A stretch of 62,588 nt of DNA from an uncultured Granulosicoccaceae bacterium (GTDB lineage Bacteria > Pseudomonadota > Gammaproteobacteria > Granulosicoccales > Granulosicoccaceae), in assembly GCA_938007995.1 (NCBI GenBank), contig CALLLW010000003.1, forward strand, positions 1-62,588. Reading direction: 5' to 3'. The position numbers and the translations under genes were made by a program. Within the stretch, counting starts at the first letter, position 1; every line of letters begins with the position of its first letter. This document shows, piece by piece, positions 24,612 through 34,213 of the stretch. The notes beneath the pieces were generated by a model. That model searched no databases. It was not told the DNA's origin and saw nothing but the letters and a program-made list of their open reading frames with translations.

Positions 24612-25511
24612 CTAGCAACTCTCGGTTACGGCAAATCGTTCAGCAAGCAGGATACCCCCAACTACCAGTATCAGACCTGCCAGGTGATACCAGTGAAAAG
24701 TCTCACCGAGTACAACAATCGCCAGCAGTGATCCGAATATCGGCACCAGATTGATAAATTGACCGGCTCGATTACCACCGATCAATTCCACTCCGCGTGC
24801 ATAGAATATCTGTGAGCAGATGGTTGGAAATAAAATGATATATACAATAACTGTCCAGCCTTTGAGTGGTGGTGCGGCAAAGGGTTGTTGATTCAGCTCC
24901 CACAGCGCAAACGGTATTGTCATCGCGAACGCGCTGATTGAAATCATCCACATAAATGTCAGCCAGTGAACTGCGGGCTTACGTCTGAGGCCAATGGTAT
25001 AACCTGCATAGAACACACACGCGAGCATCATAATGGCATCACCAAAGTTCAGGCCTTTAGTAAAAAACAAGTGAGGTTTTCCTGCGGTGGTGGTGATCAA
25101 TACGCCAAGGATTGACAGCCCAAGACCGGTGACCTGCAGTGCGCTGGTTCTTTGTGAGAATAAAACAAAATTAGCCAGCATAATCATCACTGGCATAGAG
25201 GCCTGTTCAATGGCGACATTGATCGCGGTTGTATAATTCAGTGCCAGATACATACAAAGATTAAACAGTGCCATGCCAAAAGTGCCCAGTAACACCAGCA
25301 CATACCAGTGCTTTTTAAGAACTGCCGCATCGCGCTTCAGGTATTTCCATGCAAAAGGCAGCAGCAGTACGGTGGTCAGCACCCATCTCACTGATGTAAT
25401 AGTAAACGGCTGCCAGTCAACACTGGCGAGCTTGCCAGCGACGGCATTACCACCCCAGAGGAATGCCGTAAGCGTGAGAAGAATATAGGCGTTACCGAAA
25501 AGTAGATTCAT
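24612..25511 (-). CDS. EamA/DMT-family transporter
   Basis: This 299-residue membrane protein has ten predicted helices in two EamA repeats (about 8-140 and 155-290). TAFLWGGNAVAGKLAS in the first repeat and GNRAGQFINLVPIFGSLLAIVVLGETFHWYHLAGLILVVGGILLAE in the second are classical. These are small-metabolite exporters of the drug/metabolite transporter superfamily; the substrate is unknown. It follows the DUF6524 gene on the same strand, separated by a terminator, so it probably has its own promoter. Confidence 0.9.
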   Translation of the reverse strand: MNLLFGNAYILLTLTAFLWGGNAVAGKLASVDWQPFTITSVRWVLTTVLLLPFAWKYLKRDAAVLKKHWYVLVLLGTFGMALFNLCMYLALNYTTAINVAIEQASMPVMIMLANFVLFSQRTSALQVTGLGLSILGVLITTTAGKPHLFFTKGLNFGDAIMMLACVFYAGYTIGLRRKPAVHWLTFMWMISISAFAMTIPFALWELNQQPFAAPPLKGWTVIVYIILFPTICSQIFYARGVELIGGNRAGQFINLVPIFGSLLAIVVLGETFHWYHLAGLILVVGGILLAERFAVTESC

Positions 25512-25590
25512 TGTTGTCCTGCCGGCAAGCCGTCAACTTCCATCAGGTTTGATGGCGTGATCGAGATCAGAGTGGATGTTGTCGCAGACA

Positions 25591-25620
25591 AAGAAAAGGG
25601 CAGCGCTGTGGCTGCCCTTT
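25591..25620 (-). terminator. Intrinsic terminator of the DUF6524 gene
   Basis: Read on the minus strand, AAAGGGCAGC pairs with GCTGCCCTTT over a 6-nt loop and is followed by TTTTCTT. It lies 27 bp after the stop of the gene ending at 25648. Confidence 0.85.
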
Positions 25621-25647
25621 GGCTGGTTGCGGTGGCCTGCCAGAGTG

Positions 25648-26070
25648 TCAGACGTTGTCTGAATCTTCAACCACTACCTGACCTGTGGCTCTGCGCCAGA
25701 GAATTGCACCGGCCAGACCGATACCAAGGAAAACGCTGTACAGGGTAAGTGCCATCCACTGAATTGAGTTGCTGCTGCCAACCCATTTTTCCTGAAAAGA
25801 CAAATAAACCAGTGCTGCAAAAAGAATCAGTACAATCAGGGTGCCGAGAAACCCGAGCGCATTCCATGCAGCAATCAACAACGCAAGGTTAATCAATACG
25901 GCGATGACGATCACAAGAATAACCCAGGCATCGGCAAAGTTACCCTGGCTCATGACCCAGTGGTAGACCGACTTTCCGGTTGGATTGTAGGTGCCGAACA
26001 CCACAAGAGCGGCGACCAGTATCCGCATTAAAAGTACGCCGGGCGAGGAATCTTGTATTGCTTTAATCAT
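25648..26070 (-). CDS. DUF6524-like four-helix membrane protein
   Basis: This 140-residue protein has four hydrophobic segments (LLMRILVAALVVFGTYNP, AWVILVIVIAVLINLALLIAAW, LGTLIVLILFAALVYLSF, WMALTLYSVFLGIGLAGAILWRRATGQ). The layout, the NPTGKSVYHW loop and the VVVEDSD ending match the DUF6524 family as I recall it. ATG 26070 (MIKAIQDSSPG) is chosen over a TTG or ATG further upstream because homologues start there. Function is unknown. It appears to be a single gene with its own terminator. Confidence 0.7.
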   Translation of the reverse strand: MIKAIQDSSPGVLLMRILVAALVVFGTYNPTGKSVYHWVMSQGNFADAWVILVIVIAVLINLALLIAAWNALGFLGTLIVLILFAALVYLSFQEKWVGSSNSIQWMALTLYSVFLGIGLAGAILWRRATGQVVVEDSDNV

Positions 26071-26186
26071 TGGTTCTCTGCTGTAAGTAATGAGTTGAAC
26101 TGGGCGGTCCAAAGCTATCAAATCACCGGGGGTTCGTCAGTGATTTGTCAGTTCTGTAACCACGCTTCGCATTTACCCGGCAAAGT

Positions 26187-27086
26187 TTAGTTGCTCGGCG
26201 GAAAAGTGCCTGCTTTCATGACCATTCCGGGTACGGTTTTTTCGAGCTCCTGCTCAATGAATTGAGCTGCTGCAATCGACAGATCAAGCGACATGCCAGT
26301 ATTAATGTTGGATCGATGCAGCATGTAGAGCAGATCTTCCGTACAGATATTGCCGGTGGCTCGCGGGGCGAACGGGCAGCCTCCGGTTCCGCCAAGGCTC
26401 GAGTCCAGCGTGGTGACGCCAGCCTGTATAGCGGCCCAGGCATTGGCAATGCCTGTGTTGCGGGTGTCGTGAAAGTGCATGCGTAGCGGAATGTCCGGGC
26501 ATACCTGTTTAACCGCGTCGATACGCTCAGCGACATCGGCAGGAGTTGCTACACCAATAGTGTCAGCGATGCCGATCTCGAATGGCTCGGCCTCGGCGCA
26601 TTGGCGCACCGTATCCAATAAGCGCTGCAGTGGGACCTCTCCATCAAATGGACAGCCGAACGCGGTGGTGATCGAGACACCGGTTTTCAGGTCTGCTGAA
26701 GCGTGCGACATGATCTCTTTAAAGTTGCGTATGGTGCCAGCGGTGTCTGTGCCTTGATTGCGTTTGCCAAACGTGTCACTGGCTGTCACAACAATGTTGG
26801 CTTCATTCAAGCCAGCTGAAATCACACGTTCATAACCCCGCTTGTTGAGTGCCAGGCCAATGTAGCTTGTGTTGTTGTCTCGCGGTAAGCGGGCAGATAG
26901 TTCATCTGCATCTGCCATCTGCGGCACCAGTTTCGGGTTGACGAAGCTGGTCACCTCGATCCGCGGTGCGCCTGCGGCCACGGCCAGTCGAATCAGCTCA
27001 AGCTTGACATCTGTTGAGAGAATCTTCTTTTCATTTTGAATACCGTCTCTTGGTGAGACTTCAACAATTTCTACTTTTGAATGCAT
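26187..27086 (-). CDS. mvaB: Hydroxymethylglutaryl-CoA lyase-like protein
   Basis: This 299-residue TIM-barrel carries EVSPRDGIQNE (residues 8-18, the catalytic Arg-Asp pair), EVTSFVNPKLVPQMADADE (about 48-66), metal ligands in LRMHFHDTRNTGIANAW (about 200-216) and the catalytic loop GTGGCPFAPRATGN (about 233-246). The set identifies the HMG-CoA lyase family, which splits HMG-CoA to acetyl-CoA and acetoacetate in leucine breakdown. No other leucine-catabolic gene is adjacent, so a related 3-hydroxyacyl-CoA substrate is possible. The 184-bp space to the divergent DUF3604 gene should hold both promoters. Confidence 0.9.
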   Translation of the reverse strand: MHSKVEIVEVSPRDGIQNEKKILSTDVKLELIRLAVAAGAPRIEVTSFVNPKLVPQMADADELSARLPRDNNTSYIGLALNKRGYERVISAGLNEANIVVTASDTFGKRNQGTDTAGTIRNFKEIMSHASADLKTGVSITTAFGCPFDGEVPLQRLLDTVRQCAEAEPFEIGIADTIGVATPADVAERIDAVKQVCPDIPLRMHFHDTRNTGIANAWAAIQAGVTTLDSSLGGTGGCPFAPRATGNICTEDLLYMLHRSNINTGMSLDLSIAAAQFIEQELEKTVPGMVMKAGTFPPSN

Positions 27087-27270
27087 GATGCCCTGTCTTA
27101 TGCCGCATGATGACTGGATTGTAGCAGGCTGGTTTGCGATGCCGTACTGCTGTTGGCCGCGGCCGTTGTTGCGATCAACTCAGGCGTCGCTACCGATTCG
27201 GCAGTTGTGATTAGCAAGCCGACAAACAGCGGCTCGGGTGTCGTATGACAGGCAGACTGTGTAACAACCA

Positions 27271-29652
27271 ATGCCACAACCCGCTGGTGCTTGTGGTGAT
27301 CCAGTCAAAACAGTACGCTCTGTGCTCCAGGGTGCTGCCAGACGAACAAACATGCGTGAAACAGATGTTGTAGCCACTGAGTTAATGGGTGATGTCTGGC
27401 CTGCCACCCAGCCCGGGGAAGACCCGGTGCTATACGGCCATGTAGAACTGACACCGCGTGGTGCTTTTGAAGCGCGCAGTGTACAGACTTTTTCGCTGAC
27501 CTATACAGTAGGGCGCTACGGAATAGACGACACCGGCAGCATACGTGTGGTGTTTCGATTCATGGGTGACTGGGGAGATCTGCAAACCAGTAATCCACGC
27601 GACTATAACTATGTCACTGCAAGCTGCAGCACTGACTCACGAATATCGTTGCAGTATGCAAAAACCGGTCATCAAAGACCGTGGTTTCGTTGTCTGACAG
27701 CACGACTACATGCTGGCTATCTTAAAGAAGGCGATACCATCACGATTATTTTCGGCGATTCGTCACAAGGATCGCCCGGTATGAAGATGCAGTCATTCTG
27801 CGAAGCCGGTTTTGAGTTTAAGGTGTTGGCTGATGTCTGTGCTGTGGGGCATTACATTCCGCTGCCTGAAACTCCCTATATTTCAATTGTTGCCGGTCCT
27901 CCCGCGGTCTGGAAGGCGGTCCTGCCAACTGCAAGAAAGCCCGGTGAAAAATTTCAGTTCGGTTTAAAGGCTGAGGATTACTGGGGCAATCCAACAGCAC
28001 TCGCTGAAGCGAAGTTCAGCCTTGAAAGTACAATTGCTGTAAACGGCCTGCCGCAAAGTATCGACTATAAAGCCGGTGAAAAATCAATCACGCTTGAATC
28101 ATTGTCGGTCGACACATCTGGCGTGTTGTGGATCAATGTGCTTGATGACCATGGCAACAGTGTCGCACAAGCCGGACCACTACACATAAGCAATGGACTA
28201 TCAGGTTACTGGGGGGATCTACATGGTCAGAGTGGTGAGTCGATAGGCATCACTACATCGAGAAACTATTTCGATTTTGCGCGTAATAAATCATTTCTGG
28301 ATGTATCCGGTCATCAGGCCAATGACTTTCAGGTTAACAACGCATTCTGGAAGTACCTGAATGAACTGACTGCTGAATATCATGAAGATGGTCGTTTTGT
28401 TGTTTTTCCAGGTTACGAATGGTCAGGCAATACCGCTGTGGGTGGTGACAGAAATGTATATTTTCGAACTGAAGGCAGGCAGATACGTCGTTCATCCCAC
28501 GCCTTGATCACCGACCGATCAGACATCAACACAGATGCTCCAACGGCCGCAGCGCTTTTTGAAGCCTTGCAGGAAGAAGACTGCGTAATATATGCGCATG
28601 TCGGTGGACGCTACGCTGATATCGCCCAGGCGCATGATGGCAGGCTTGAAACTGCAATGGAAATTCATTCTGCCTGGGGTACTTTTGAATGGCTGCTGAC
28701 AGATGGTTTTAAGTTAGGGCATCGCTGCGGTGTAGTGTGTAACAGTGACGGACATAAAGGCCGCCCGGGTGCGAGTTATCCCGGTGTTGCTACCTTCGGC
28801 GCTTATGGTGGACTTACCTGCTTTTTAACAGATGACTTCTCTCGCGATGGATTGTTCGAATGTATGCGGCGGCGGCATCACTACGGCACTACCGGCTGCC
28901 GGATGCATATGCAGGTAGAGGCAGAATTCAGTACCGCAAGTACGCTTTATAAAAGAGACCCAGAGTGCTTCGATAGTCCCGAGCAGGAATCTGTTACCAC
29001 AGCGATGATGGGCGATATCGTGCAGACTGAGTCCAATAGCGTGAAGCTGAAGGTGCAGGTGCATGCACACACAGCAATTGAAAAAATTGAAATACGTAAT
29101 GCAGATGCTGTGATAAAAACACTGCGGCCCTACCAAGAGGAAACCGGTCAAACTACTGCGCGAGTCAGAGTGTTGTGGAGTGGTGCTGAATACCGTGGCC
29201 GTGGACGACAAACCAACTGGACGGGCAGAGCACGTTTTGACAATTGCACGATTACCCGCCTGAATAAAATCAATGCATGGAACCACGAAAGAAAGCTGGT
29301 GCAGAATGGCAGCAACACCATTGAGTGGGATGCGATGACTACCGGTAATTACGGCGGCTTTGATGTCTGGCTGGATGTTAAAGAACCGGATGCGGAAATT
29401 GATCTTGTCTGTAATCATGGATCACTGAATGTATCATTGGCAGCTCTTGATTGCACCGGTGTTTGTATGGATGCAGGCGGATTGAAAAGGCAAATCAATG
29501 TTTACCGATTGCCTGAAGAGCTTACTCAAAGAGAAGTACAAGAAACACTGGATGTGCCAATTGAAAAAGGACGGGATAATCCACTATGGGTATGTGTTTA
29601 TACTGAAGATGGATTTCAGGCATGGAGTAGCCCGATTTTTGTTTATAACTGA
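27271..29652 (+). CDS. DUF3604-family protein
   Basis: This 793-residue protein has a beta-rich N-terminal half (about 40-310). The DUF3604 block then runs from about residue 315 to 560: GYWGDLHGQSGESIGI, FLDVSGHQANDFQV, FVVFPGYEWSGN, VIYAHVGGRY, GVVCNSDGHKGRPG. The regularly placed His, Asp and Glu residues look like a PHP-type metal-dependent hydrolase site. Family members are uncharacterised. No signal peptide is evident, and no partner gene is close. ATG 27271 gives the longest form; ATG 27352 (MRETDVV) is an alternative, and neither has a good ribosome site. Confidence 0.85.
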   Translation: MPQPAGACGDPVKTVRSVLQGAARRTNMRETDVVATELMGDVWPATQPGEDPVLYGHVELTPRGAFEARSVQTFSLTYTVGRYGIDDTGSIRVVFRFMGDWGDLQTSNPRDYNYVTASCSTDSRISLQYAKTGHQRPWFRCLTARLHAGYLKEGDTITIIFGDSSQGSPGMKMQSFCEAGFEFKVLADVCAVGHYIPLPETPYISIVAGPPAVWKAVLPTARKPGEKFQFGLKAEDYWGNPTALAEAKFSLESTIAVNGLPQSIDYKAGEKSITLESLSVDTSGVLWINVLDDHGNSVAQAGPLHISNGLSGYWGDLHGQSGESIGITTSRNYFDFARNKSFLDVSGHQANDFQVNNAFWKYLNELTAEYHEDGRFVVFPGYEWSGNTAVGGDRNVYFRTEGRQIRRSSHALITDRSDINTDAPTAAALFEALQEEDCVIYAHVGGRYADIAQAHDGRLETAMEIHSAWGTFEWLLTDGFKLGHRCGVVCNSDGHKGRPGASYPGVATFGAYGGLTCFLTDDFSRDGLFECMRRRHHYGTTGCRMHMQVEAEFSTASTLYKRDPECFDSPEQESVTTAMMGDIVQTESNSVKLKVQVHAHTAIEKIEIRNADAVIKTLRPYQEETGQTTARVRVLWSGAEYRGRGRQTNWTGRARFDNCTITRLNKINAWNHERKLVQNGSNTIEWDAMTTGNYGGFDVWLDVKEPDAEIDLVCNHGSLNVSLAALDCTGVCMDAGGLKRQINVYRLPEELTQREVQETLDVPIEKGRDNPLWVCVYTEDGFQAWSSPIFVYN

Positions 29653-29669
29653 GTTTTGTTTATAACTGA
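29637..29669 (+). repeat. 16-bp direct repeat duplicating the stop codon region
   Basis: TTTTGTTTATAACTGA occurs at 29637-29652, ending in the stop codon of the DUF3604 gene, and again at 29654-29669 after one G. It looks like a recent tandem duplication at the gene end; the copy is untranslated. Confidence 0.85.
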
Positions 29670-29737
29670 CTTTGGTTTTCAATTGCCAGTATGCTGTGGA
29701 ATTTTAAAGCCGGTATCGTGGCTCAATTTACGTGTGA

Positions 29738-30253
29738 ATGTTAACTATGCTTGGTCGTTACTTTTTTGATTCTGAACCCGTCAGCTTTGAGTTTGACTTG
29801 CCGGTAGAGCAGGCATTGCACAATCTGTCTGCCGGCGTGGATAAGCCTGGCAGTGTGAACCCGTTGCAACGGGAATCAATGATGGGAAGTGTCAGTAGCG
29901 GGTCTACCTATATCTATCGATCAGAACCCGGTAGCAGGAATTCGTTTCGTCCTACTTTTTACGGCAGTATTACAAATGCAGGCGGAAAAACTACACTCTC
30001 CGGCGAGATAACGCTAAACCGAATTATCCAGAAGTTTATCTTGCTGTGGTGTTCACTGGTTGCAATGATGGCTGTCTGGACGCTGTTAACTGTGCTTGCC
30101 AATCCAGCAGCATCCTGGGGTTCATTGATTTACATTGTTGTGATGCTGATTGCGTGCATCGTGTTCTTTCGCACGATGATCAGGAAAGCTTCGCCAGACA
30201 AACAGTGGTTAAAGGATCAGATAGCAGCGGCGGTTAACCGTTCTTCAGCCTAA
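29738..30253 (+). CDS. Hypothetical membrane protein
   Basis: This 171-residue protein has a soluble N-terminal half (SEPVSFEFDLPVEQALHNLSAG to STYIYRSEPGSRNSFRPTFYGSIT), which looks like a beta-sheet domain. Two membrane helices follow at about 100-120 (FILLWCSLVAMMAVWTLLTVL) and 127-147 (WGSLIYIVVMLIACIVFF), then a short basic tail. I do not recognise the family. It lies 85 bp after the DUF3604 gene on the same strand; no functional link can be made. Confidence 0.65.
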   Translation: MLTMLGRYFFDSEPVSFEFDLPVEQALHNLSAGVDKPGSVNPLQRESMMGSVSSGSTYIYRSEPGSRNSFRPTFYGSITNAGGKTTLSGEITLNRIIQKFILLWCSLVAMMAVWTLLTVLANPAASWGSLIYIVVMLIACIVFFRTMIRKASPDKQWLKDQIAAAVNRSSA

Positions 30254-30478
30254 GAGATTAGCGCTAATTTTCGCAAGCGCAGTGGTCGGCTGTTAAAACT
30301 GGCGGCAGGGCAGCTGGCGGCGAGGAATTTGGTTTGTAAGTCCTCACCGCAGGTCATTGTGGGTGCAGGGCAGATATCACCGCTACACGTTCTGCCACCT
30401 CGATCATCTGAGGCCTGCGGAGCAGGGCACCCAGATTTGAGCTAAAAATGTGTTGCAGCCAGTTCCGTTGTTACTGCA

Positions 30479-30847
30479 TCACTGCACAGACTTAACGCGC
30501 GACCTAACCCTGGCTTGTAAAGAATGCTTAAGCGAATAGGTGCGCTCCGGGTTTGAAATTTCCAGCCAGTGTAATCTGCAGGCCGGGTCAATATTCAAGG
30601 CAATTGCCTGGCCATAGCTGAACTTTTTGATGTCTTCGCAGAGATTACTGGTCTCGAAAACCTGTAGCACTTCTTCGAGTTCTTCCGAGTAGAGAATGCC
30701 CAGTCCCTTGATCGGCGGTGCTTTGTGCTTGTGAGTCAACGGCAAGGAGGGTAACCAGCACACCTCGATGTTCTCGTCTTCGATACCGAAGGCGTGACTG
30801 TTCGACGCGTCGTACAGTGGTTGGGTATTGCGTGCAGCCTTGTACAT
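30479..30847 (-). CDS. Hypothetical small soluble protein
   Basis: This 122-residue protein has no signal peptide or membrane helix. ALNIDPACRLHWLEISNPERTYSLKHSLQARVRSRVKSV forms a basic C-terminal end, and GLGILYSEELEEVLQVFE an amphipathic helix. I do not recognise it. Codon use looks normal and the frame is the only sizeable one here, so I accept it as a gene with moderate confidence. A GGAGAG site lies about 6 nt before the start on the minus strand. Confidence 0.55.
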   Translation of the reverse strand: MYKAARNTQPLYDASNSHAFGIEDENIEVCWLPSLPLTHKHKAPPIKGLGILYSEELEEVLQVFETSNLCEDIKKFSYGQAIALNIDPACRLHWLEISNPERTYSLKHSLQARVRSRVKSVQ

Positions 30848-31055
30848 ATTTCTCTCCGATGGTTTCCACTAATTTTCAGTCGATTATCTGCCTGTTACAA
30901 ATAATCTCCTACGCCGAAAGAGTATTGGCAGCGGCAAGCTTTTACAATGCGCAGATAGGTATTGTGAATAAAAGTCAGGTAATAGGATTGTGGTTAACTA
31001 TCCGGGGTGAGATATCGAGATTTTGCCTTACACTGCTGCTTTAACGGGTTTTGCG

Positions 31056-32186
31056 TTACCGGTTTGCGTAGTCAGATTGTGGCAGACGGGGAGAATCGAT
31101 AACCCTGAAAGCGTTGCCGGCAAGCTGTACATTAACATTGCCGCCACGATCCCAGGGTCTTTGAGAGAGCCAGTTGTTGGTGATAGACAGGTTGTCAGAA
31201 TGCCTGAACTCAATGGTTCCGGGGTAGCGTCCTGCCAGTAGCACTGTGTTGTACTCAACAACAGCATTGCGGGCGTTGTAGAGTTCAATGCCTGCGTCAC
31301 CCGGAGATGACTGAACAATGGAGTTGTGCAGAATTCGACCGCCGTTATGAGAGCTGCCGAGGCCGAACGCTATGTTACGAAAACTGTCGACAATCGTATT
31401 GCCGATCACATCCGTACCAGAGGCGCCGTTCCAGGCAAGAATTGCTGGTGCACTGATATATTGACCACAATCCTGATCGATCAGGCAACCGCTGCCGTCG
31501 CCGGTAATGTTATAGATGTAGTTGTCCCTGATCAGGTAGTTAACCGTGCCGTGTAAGTCTATTGCACCGTTGTAGTCCCCGACCGCTGCACCATCGCTGT
31601 AACCGATAGTGGAGCAGGCGATCAAACCGTCGCGAGCGCCACCCGGGTTTACCTTAATGTGTTGAGTGCCGATGTCTGCGATGTTCAGGTTGTACAATTG
31701 CAATCCCTGTTGCGCACCGGCATGTGGATTCGCAACGATGCCATGATCACGAAAATCGGTGATTGAGACGTCAGCAATAGTGACCTGATTGCCTGACACC
31801 ATCAGTCCCTCAGAGCCGATACCGTAGCCCATGCCCTGAATATTTACGCTGGCAGGGTTGCTACTCAGGCTGCGTAATGTCAGCTGGTCTTTTAGTTGTA
31901 GAGCGTATTGGTCAAGCAGGTAGTTACCGTTTTCGAGGAGAATTTCGGTATCGGCGCTGGCGTTTTCTATCGCACTGATCCAGTCCATGTCGGGGCTCAC
32001 AATCACTGTATTGCTTCTGCTGCGATAAAGGTCGGACTGGTTATACTGCGGGCATTGTCCGATGGATGTTTCGCCAAAACGCGACAGATCAGGGGGCTCA
32101 CCGAAGTCCGGCTCTGCCGTGCAGGACATTAAAAATAAACAGCACGAAGCCAGTATCAGTGGCAATTCTGTTCGTTTAACGGACAA
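31056..32186 (-). CDS. Lipoprotein with right-handed beta-helix
   Basis: With TTG 32186 as start, the 376-residue protein begins with an ideal lipoprotein signal (RTELPLILASCCLFLMSC, cysteine at residue 22) and AGGG lies 6-7 nt upstream. A longer reading from 32303 would bury the lipobox at residue 61. The remainder is a right-handed parallel beta-helix typical of pectate-lyase-like/polysaccharide-binding proteins: LLENGNYLLDQYALQLKDQLTLRSLS, DVIGNTIVDSFRNIAFGLGSSHNGGRILHN, NAVVEYNTVLLAGR. It is probably anchored in the outer membrane and may bind or cleave polysaccharide; no catalytic residues could be assigned. It stands alone. Confidence 0.85.
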   Translation of the reverse strand: MSVKRTELPLILASCCLFLMSCTAEPDFGEPPDLSRFGETSIGQCPQYNQSDLYRSRSNTVIVSPDMDWISAIENASADTEILLENGNYLLDQYALQLKDQLTLRSLSSNPASVNIQGMGYGIGSEGLMVSGNQVTIADVSITDFRDHGIVANPHAGAQQGLQLYNLNIADIGTQHIKVNPGGARDGLIACSTIGYSDGAAVGDYNGAIDLHGTVNYLIRDNYIYNITGDGSGCLIDQDCGQYISAPAILAWNGASGTDVIGNTIVDSFRNIAFGLGSSHNGGRILHNSIVQSSPGDAGIELYNARNAVVEYNTVLLAGRYPGTIEFRHSDNLSITNNWLSQRPWDRGGNVNVQLAGNAFRVIDSPRLPQSDYANR

Positions 32187-32500
32187 CGGAAACCCTGTGC
32201 CGGGACACTTGCGAAAAACAGAATGATTTACTGGTGCTTTCAATCTTAAGGCCGGGACTCTGAGCAGTTTACTTTCGTGCGTGTGCATTAATATGATCCG
32301 CAATTAGACCTAAGTATCGAATACAGCACAGGCTGTGCATATTGTGCTGGTAAAATATTTTAAAATAAAAAAATGCCCCGATCTTTTGTTCTTATGCCAA
32401 AGTTTTGCAACTTAATTGAGATTTTCGCCACAAACCGGTTCATTCTTGATGAAAGTTGGTTTTAATGATTGTCTGATGGATATGATGGGTGTCAGGAACC

Positions 32501-33205
32501 ATGCAAGCTAATCTCACATTGCGCCAATGTATTCACCTGGCTGGTATTTTTGCGCTGTTGCTGTGGGTGGTAAAAGCGTTTGAATCAGCTTTTGGTGTGA
32601 GTTTGTCCGGGCTTGGCGTGTACCCGCAAGATGCTGGTGGCCTGTTTGGCATTTTGACTGCACCTCTGGTGCACAGCTCATGGCAGCATTTGATGAGCAA
32701 CACACTGCCAATCCTGTTGCTTGGCAGTATGTTGATCTATGGTTATCCAAAGTCAAGCTGGCGTGTCGTGGTGATTGTCTGGCTGGCGTCAGGTCTGGGG
32801 GTGTGGTTTTTTGCCAGACCCAGCTTTCATATAGGTGCGAGCGGATTAACCCACGGCATGTTCTTTTTCCTGTTTATGGCAGGCATTATCCGCCGCGACA
32901 AAAAATCCAGTGTGTTGTTGATGGTCGCGTCGTTTATGTACGGCACCATGCTCTGGACAATATTTCCGTTGGAGCCGGGCATTTCATTTGAATATCACTT
33001 TTTCGGCGCACTGAGCGGCACCGCATGTGCGATTTTATTTCGCCACAGTGACCCGAAGCCTGTGGTAAAGAAATATCCGTGGGAAGTGCAGGACAGTTTT
33101 GACGAAGAAGACGATCCGATAATTGGCGATCAATGGAAACTACCGGAAGCGGCTCAGGCTGAGTTGGACAAAGCGATATCGAATCAAATTTCTAAAGAGT
33201 TTTAA
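32501..33205 (+). CDS. Rhomboid-family intramembrane serine protease
   Basis: This 234-residue membrane protein has a rhomboid core. HSSWQHLMSNTLP (about 58-70) is the conserved His-rich helix, the nucleophile Ser 114 lies in GASGLTHG, and the partner His 166 is in FEYHFFGALSG. Six membrane helices are predicted, followed by a 55-residue acidic cytosolic tail (DSFDEEDDPIIGD). ATG 32501 has AGGA 6 nt upstream; a GTG at 32489 would add four residues. Rhomboids cut substrates within the membrane; substrates are unknown. It is convergent with the DUF985 gene. Confidence 0.92.
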   Translation: MQANLTLRQCIHLAGIFALLLWVVKAFESAFGVSLSGLGVYPQDAGGLFGILTAPLVHSSWQHLMSNTLPILLLGSMLIYGYPKSSWRVVVIVWLASGLGVWFFARPSFHIGASGLTHGMFFFLFMAGIIRRDKKSSVLLMVASFMYGTMLWTIFPLEPGISFEYHFFGALSGTACAILFRHSDPKPVVKKYPWEVQDSFDEEDDPIIGDQWKLPEAAQAELDKAISNQISKEF

Positions 33206-33257
33206 TTGTCGCACGCCGGTAGCCAGCGTTCGTTTGGTTGAGTACGTTGCCACCAGG

Positions 33258-33689
33258 TCAGATGTTTGTCGTTGGTTCCCATCCGGGTTGTGCCAGTTCA
33301 AAACCATTGAACTCAAATCCCGGGCAGACCGTACAGCCAACCAGCACCCAGCCATTCACCGGTACGGATTTCTGCCAGTGATTAGCTGGCACCATTAGCT
33401 GAGGGCGCTGACCTTCAGTTAGGTTGTTGCCTAATATTTCGACTGTGTTTTGCCTGCCATCGGATTGGTGCAGTTCCATCGGCGCGCCGGCATACCAGTG
33501 CCACATTTCATCAGCATCGACCTTATGCCAATGGCTATGCTGATGTGCCTCTAGCAGAAAGTAGATTGCCGTACCTAACGAGCGTGGGGTCGAAGGGTTG
33601 CGCCATGTTTCCTTATACCATCCACCCTCCGGGTGTGGTTGCAGGTCCAGGGTTTTAATGATCGATTCGGCAGTCTGGAATGATGTCAT
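33258..33689 (-). CDS. DUF985-family cupin
   Basis: This 143-residue cupin is of the DUF985 type. ETWRNPSTPRSLGTAIYFLLEAHQHSHWHKVDADEMWHWYAGAPM (about 30-75) carries the first cupin motif, and WQKSVPVNGWVLVGCTVCPGFEFNGFELA (about 107-135) the second. Family members are small cytosolic proteins without firm function; some are annotated as sugar epimerase-like. ATG 33689 is chosen over TTG 33701. It is a single gene, 52 bp from the convergent rhomboid gene. Confidence 0.9.
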   Translation of the reverse strand: MTSFQTAESIIKTLDLQPHPEGGWYKETWRNPSTPRSLGTAIYFLLEAHQHSHWHKVDADEMWHWYAGAPMELHQSDGRQNTVEILGNNLTEGQRPQLMVPANHWQKSVPVNGWVLVGCTVCPGFEFNGFELAQPGWEPTTNI

Positions 33690-33869
33690 GTTTATAAACA
33701 ATAGTATGTTTGAGATCGATACTATTGTACTGCAACTGTTTGGTTGGCGTAACAGGTTGCAATAGTAGCCATATGGTGGATAAGCGTTTTAAACGCGAGT
33801 TTGTGGATGCACCTATGGCTTATGCCAGGAGGTTTGGATCAGCTTGCTTCGGAAAGCGGTACGAAGCCA

Positions 33870-34009
33870 CCGTAGGGGGTAAGCTTCTCGATGTTACCTG
33901 ATTTGGCTTAATATGAATGCGTGCACGATATTAATTCTGAGGAATACTTTAACGTGCATCCATCGGTCTTTTCACGGTGGATGCGCTTCCAGCTTATGCC
34001 ACCCTACGG
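33870..34009. repeat. Diverged palindromic dispersed repeat, copy A
   Basis: The element begins CCGTAGGG and ends with its reverse complement CCCTACGG, with GGTAAGCTT inside the left end and GCTTATGCCA inside the right end. The middle holds GTGCATCCATCGGT/GGTGGATGCGC. It shares end motifs with the 109-bp array near the left edge and with copy B. Confidence 0.75.
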
Positions 34010-34045
34010 TAGGATTAGATAGTTTTGAGATGCGGTGTGAAGTAC

Positions 34046-34188
34046 CCGTAGGGAGGATAAGCTTATCCGTGTTACGTCATTTGAACTAACTTCAATGCTT
34101 GTACGAGATTAGTTTTGCGGTATACGCTAATGCGCATCCACTATCTATTTATGTTGGATGTCCCTCTGAATTGTGCCATCTTGCGTAG
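34046..34188. repeat. Diverged palindromic dispersed repeat, copy B
   Basis: It starts CCGTAGGGAGGATAAGCTT and ends TTGCGTAG, a decayed version of the expected inverted end. The order of short words (GTTAC, TTTG, AATGC, ATTAGTTTT, GCGCATCCA, GGATG) follows copy A along its whole length, so the two are homologous at roughly two thirds identity by eye. They lie head to tail, 36 bp apart. Confidence 0.65.
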
Positions 34189-34213
34189 AGATTGACTGTA
34201 TTAAAAGACGCAT

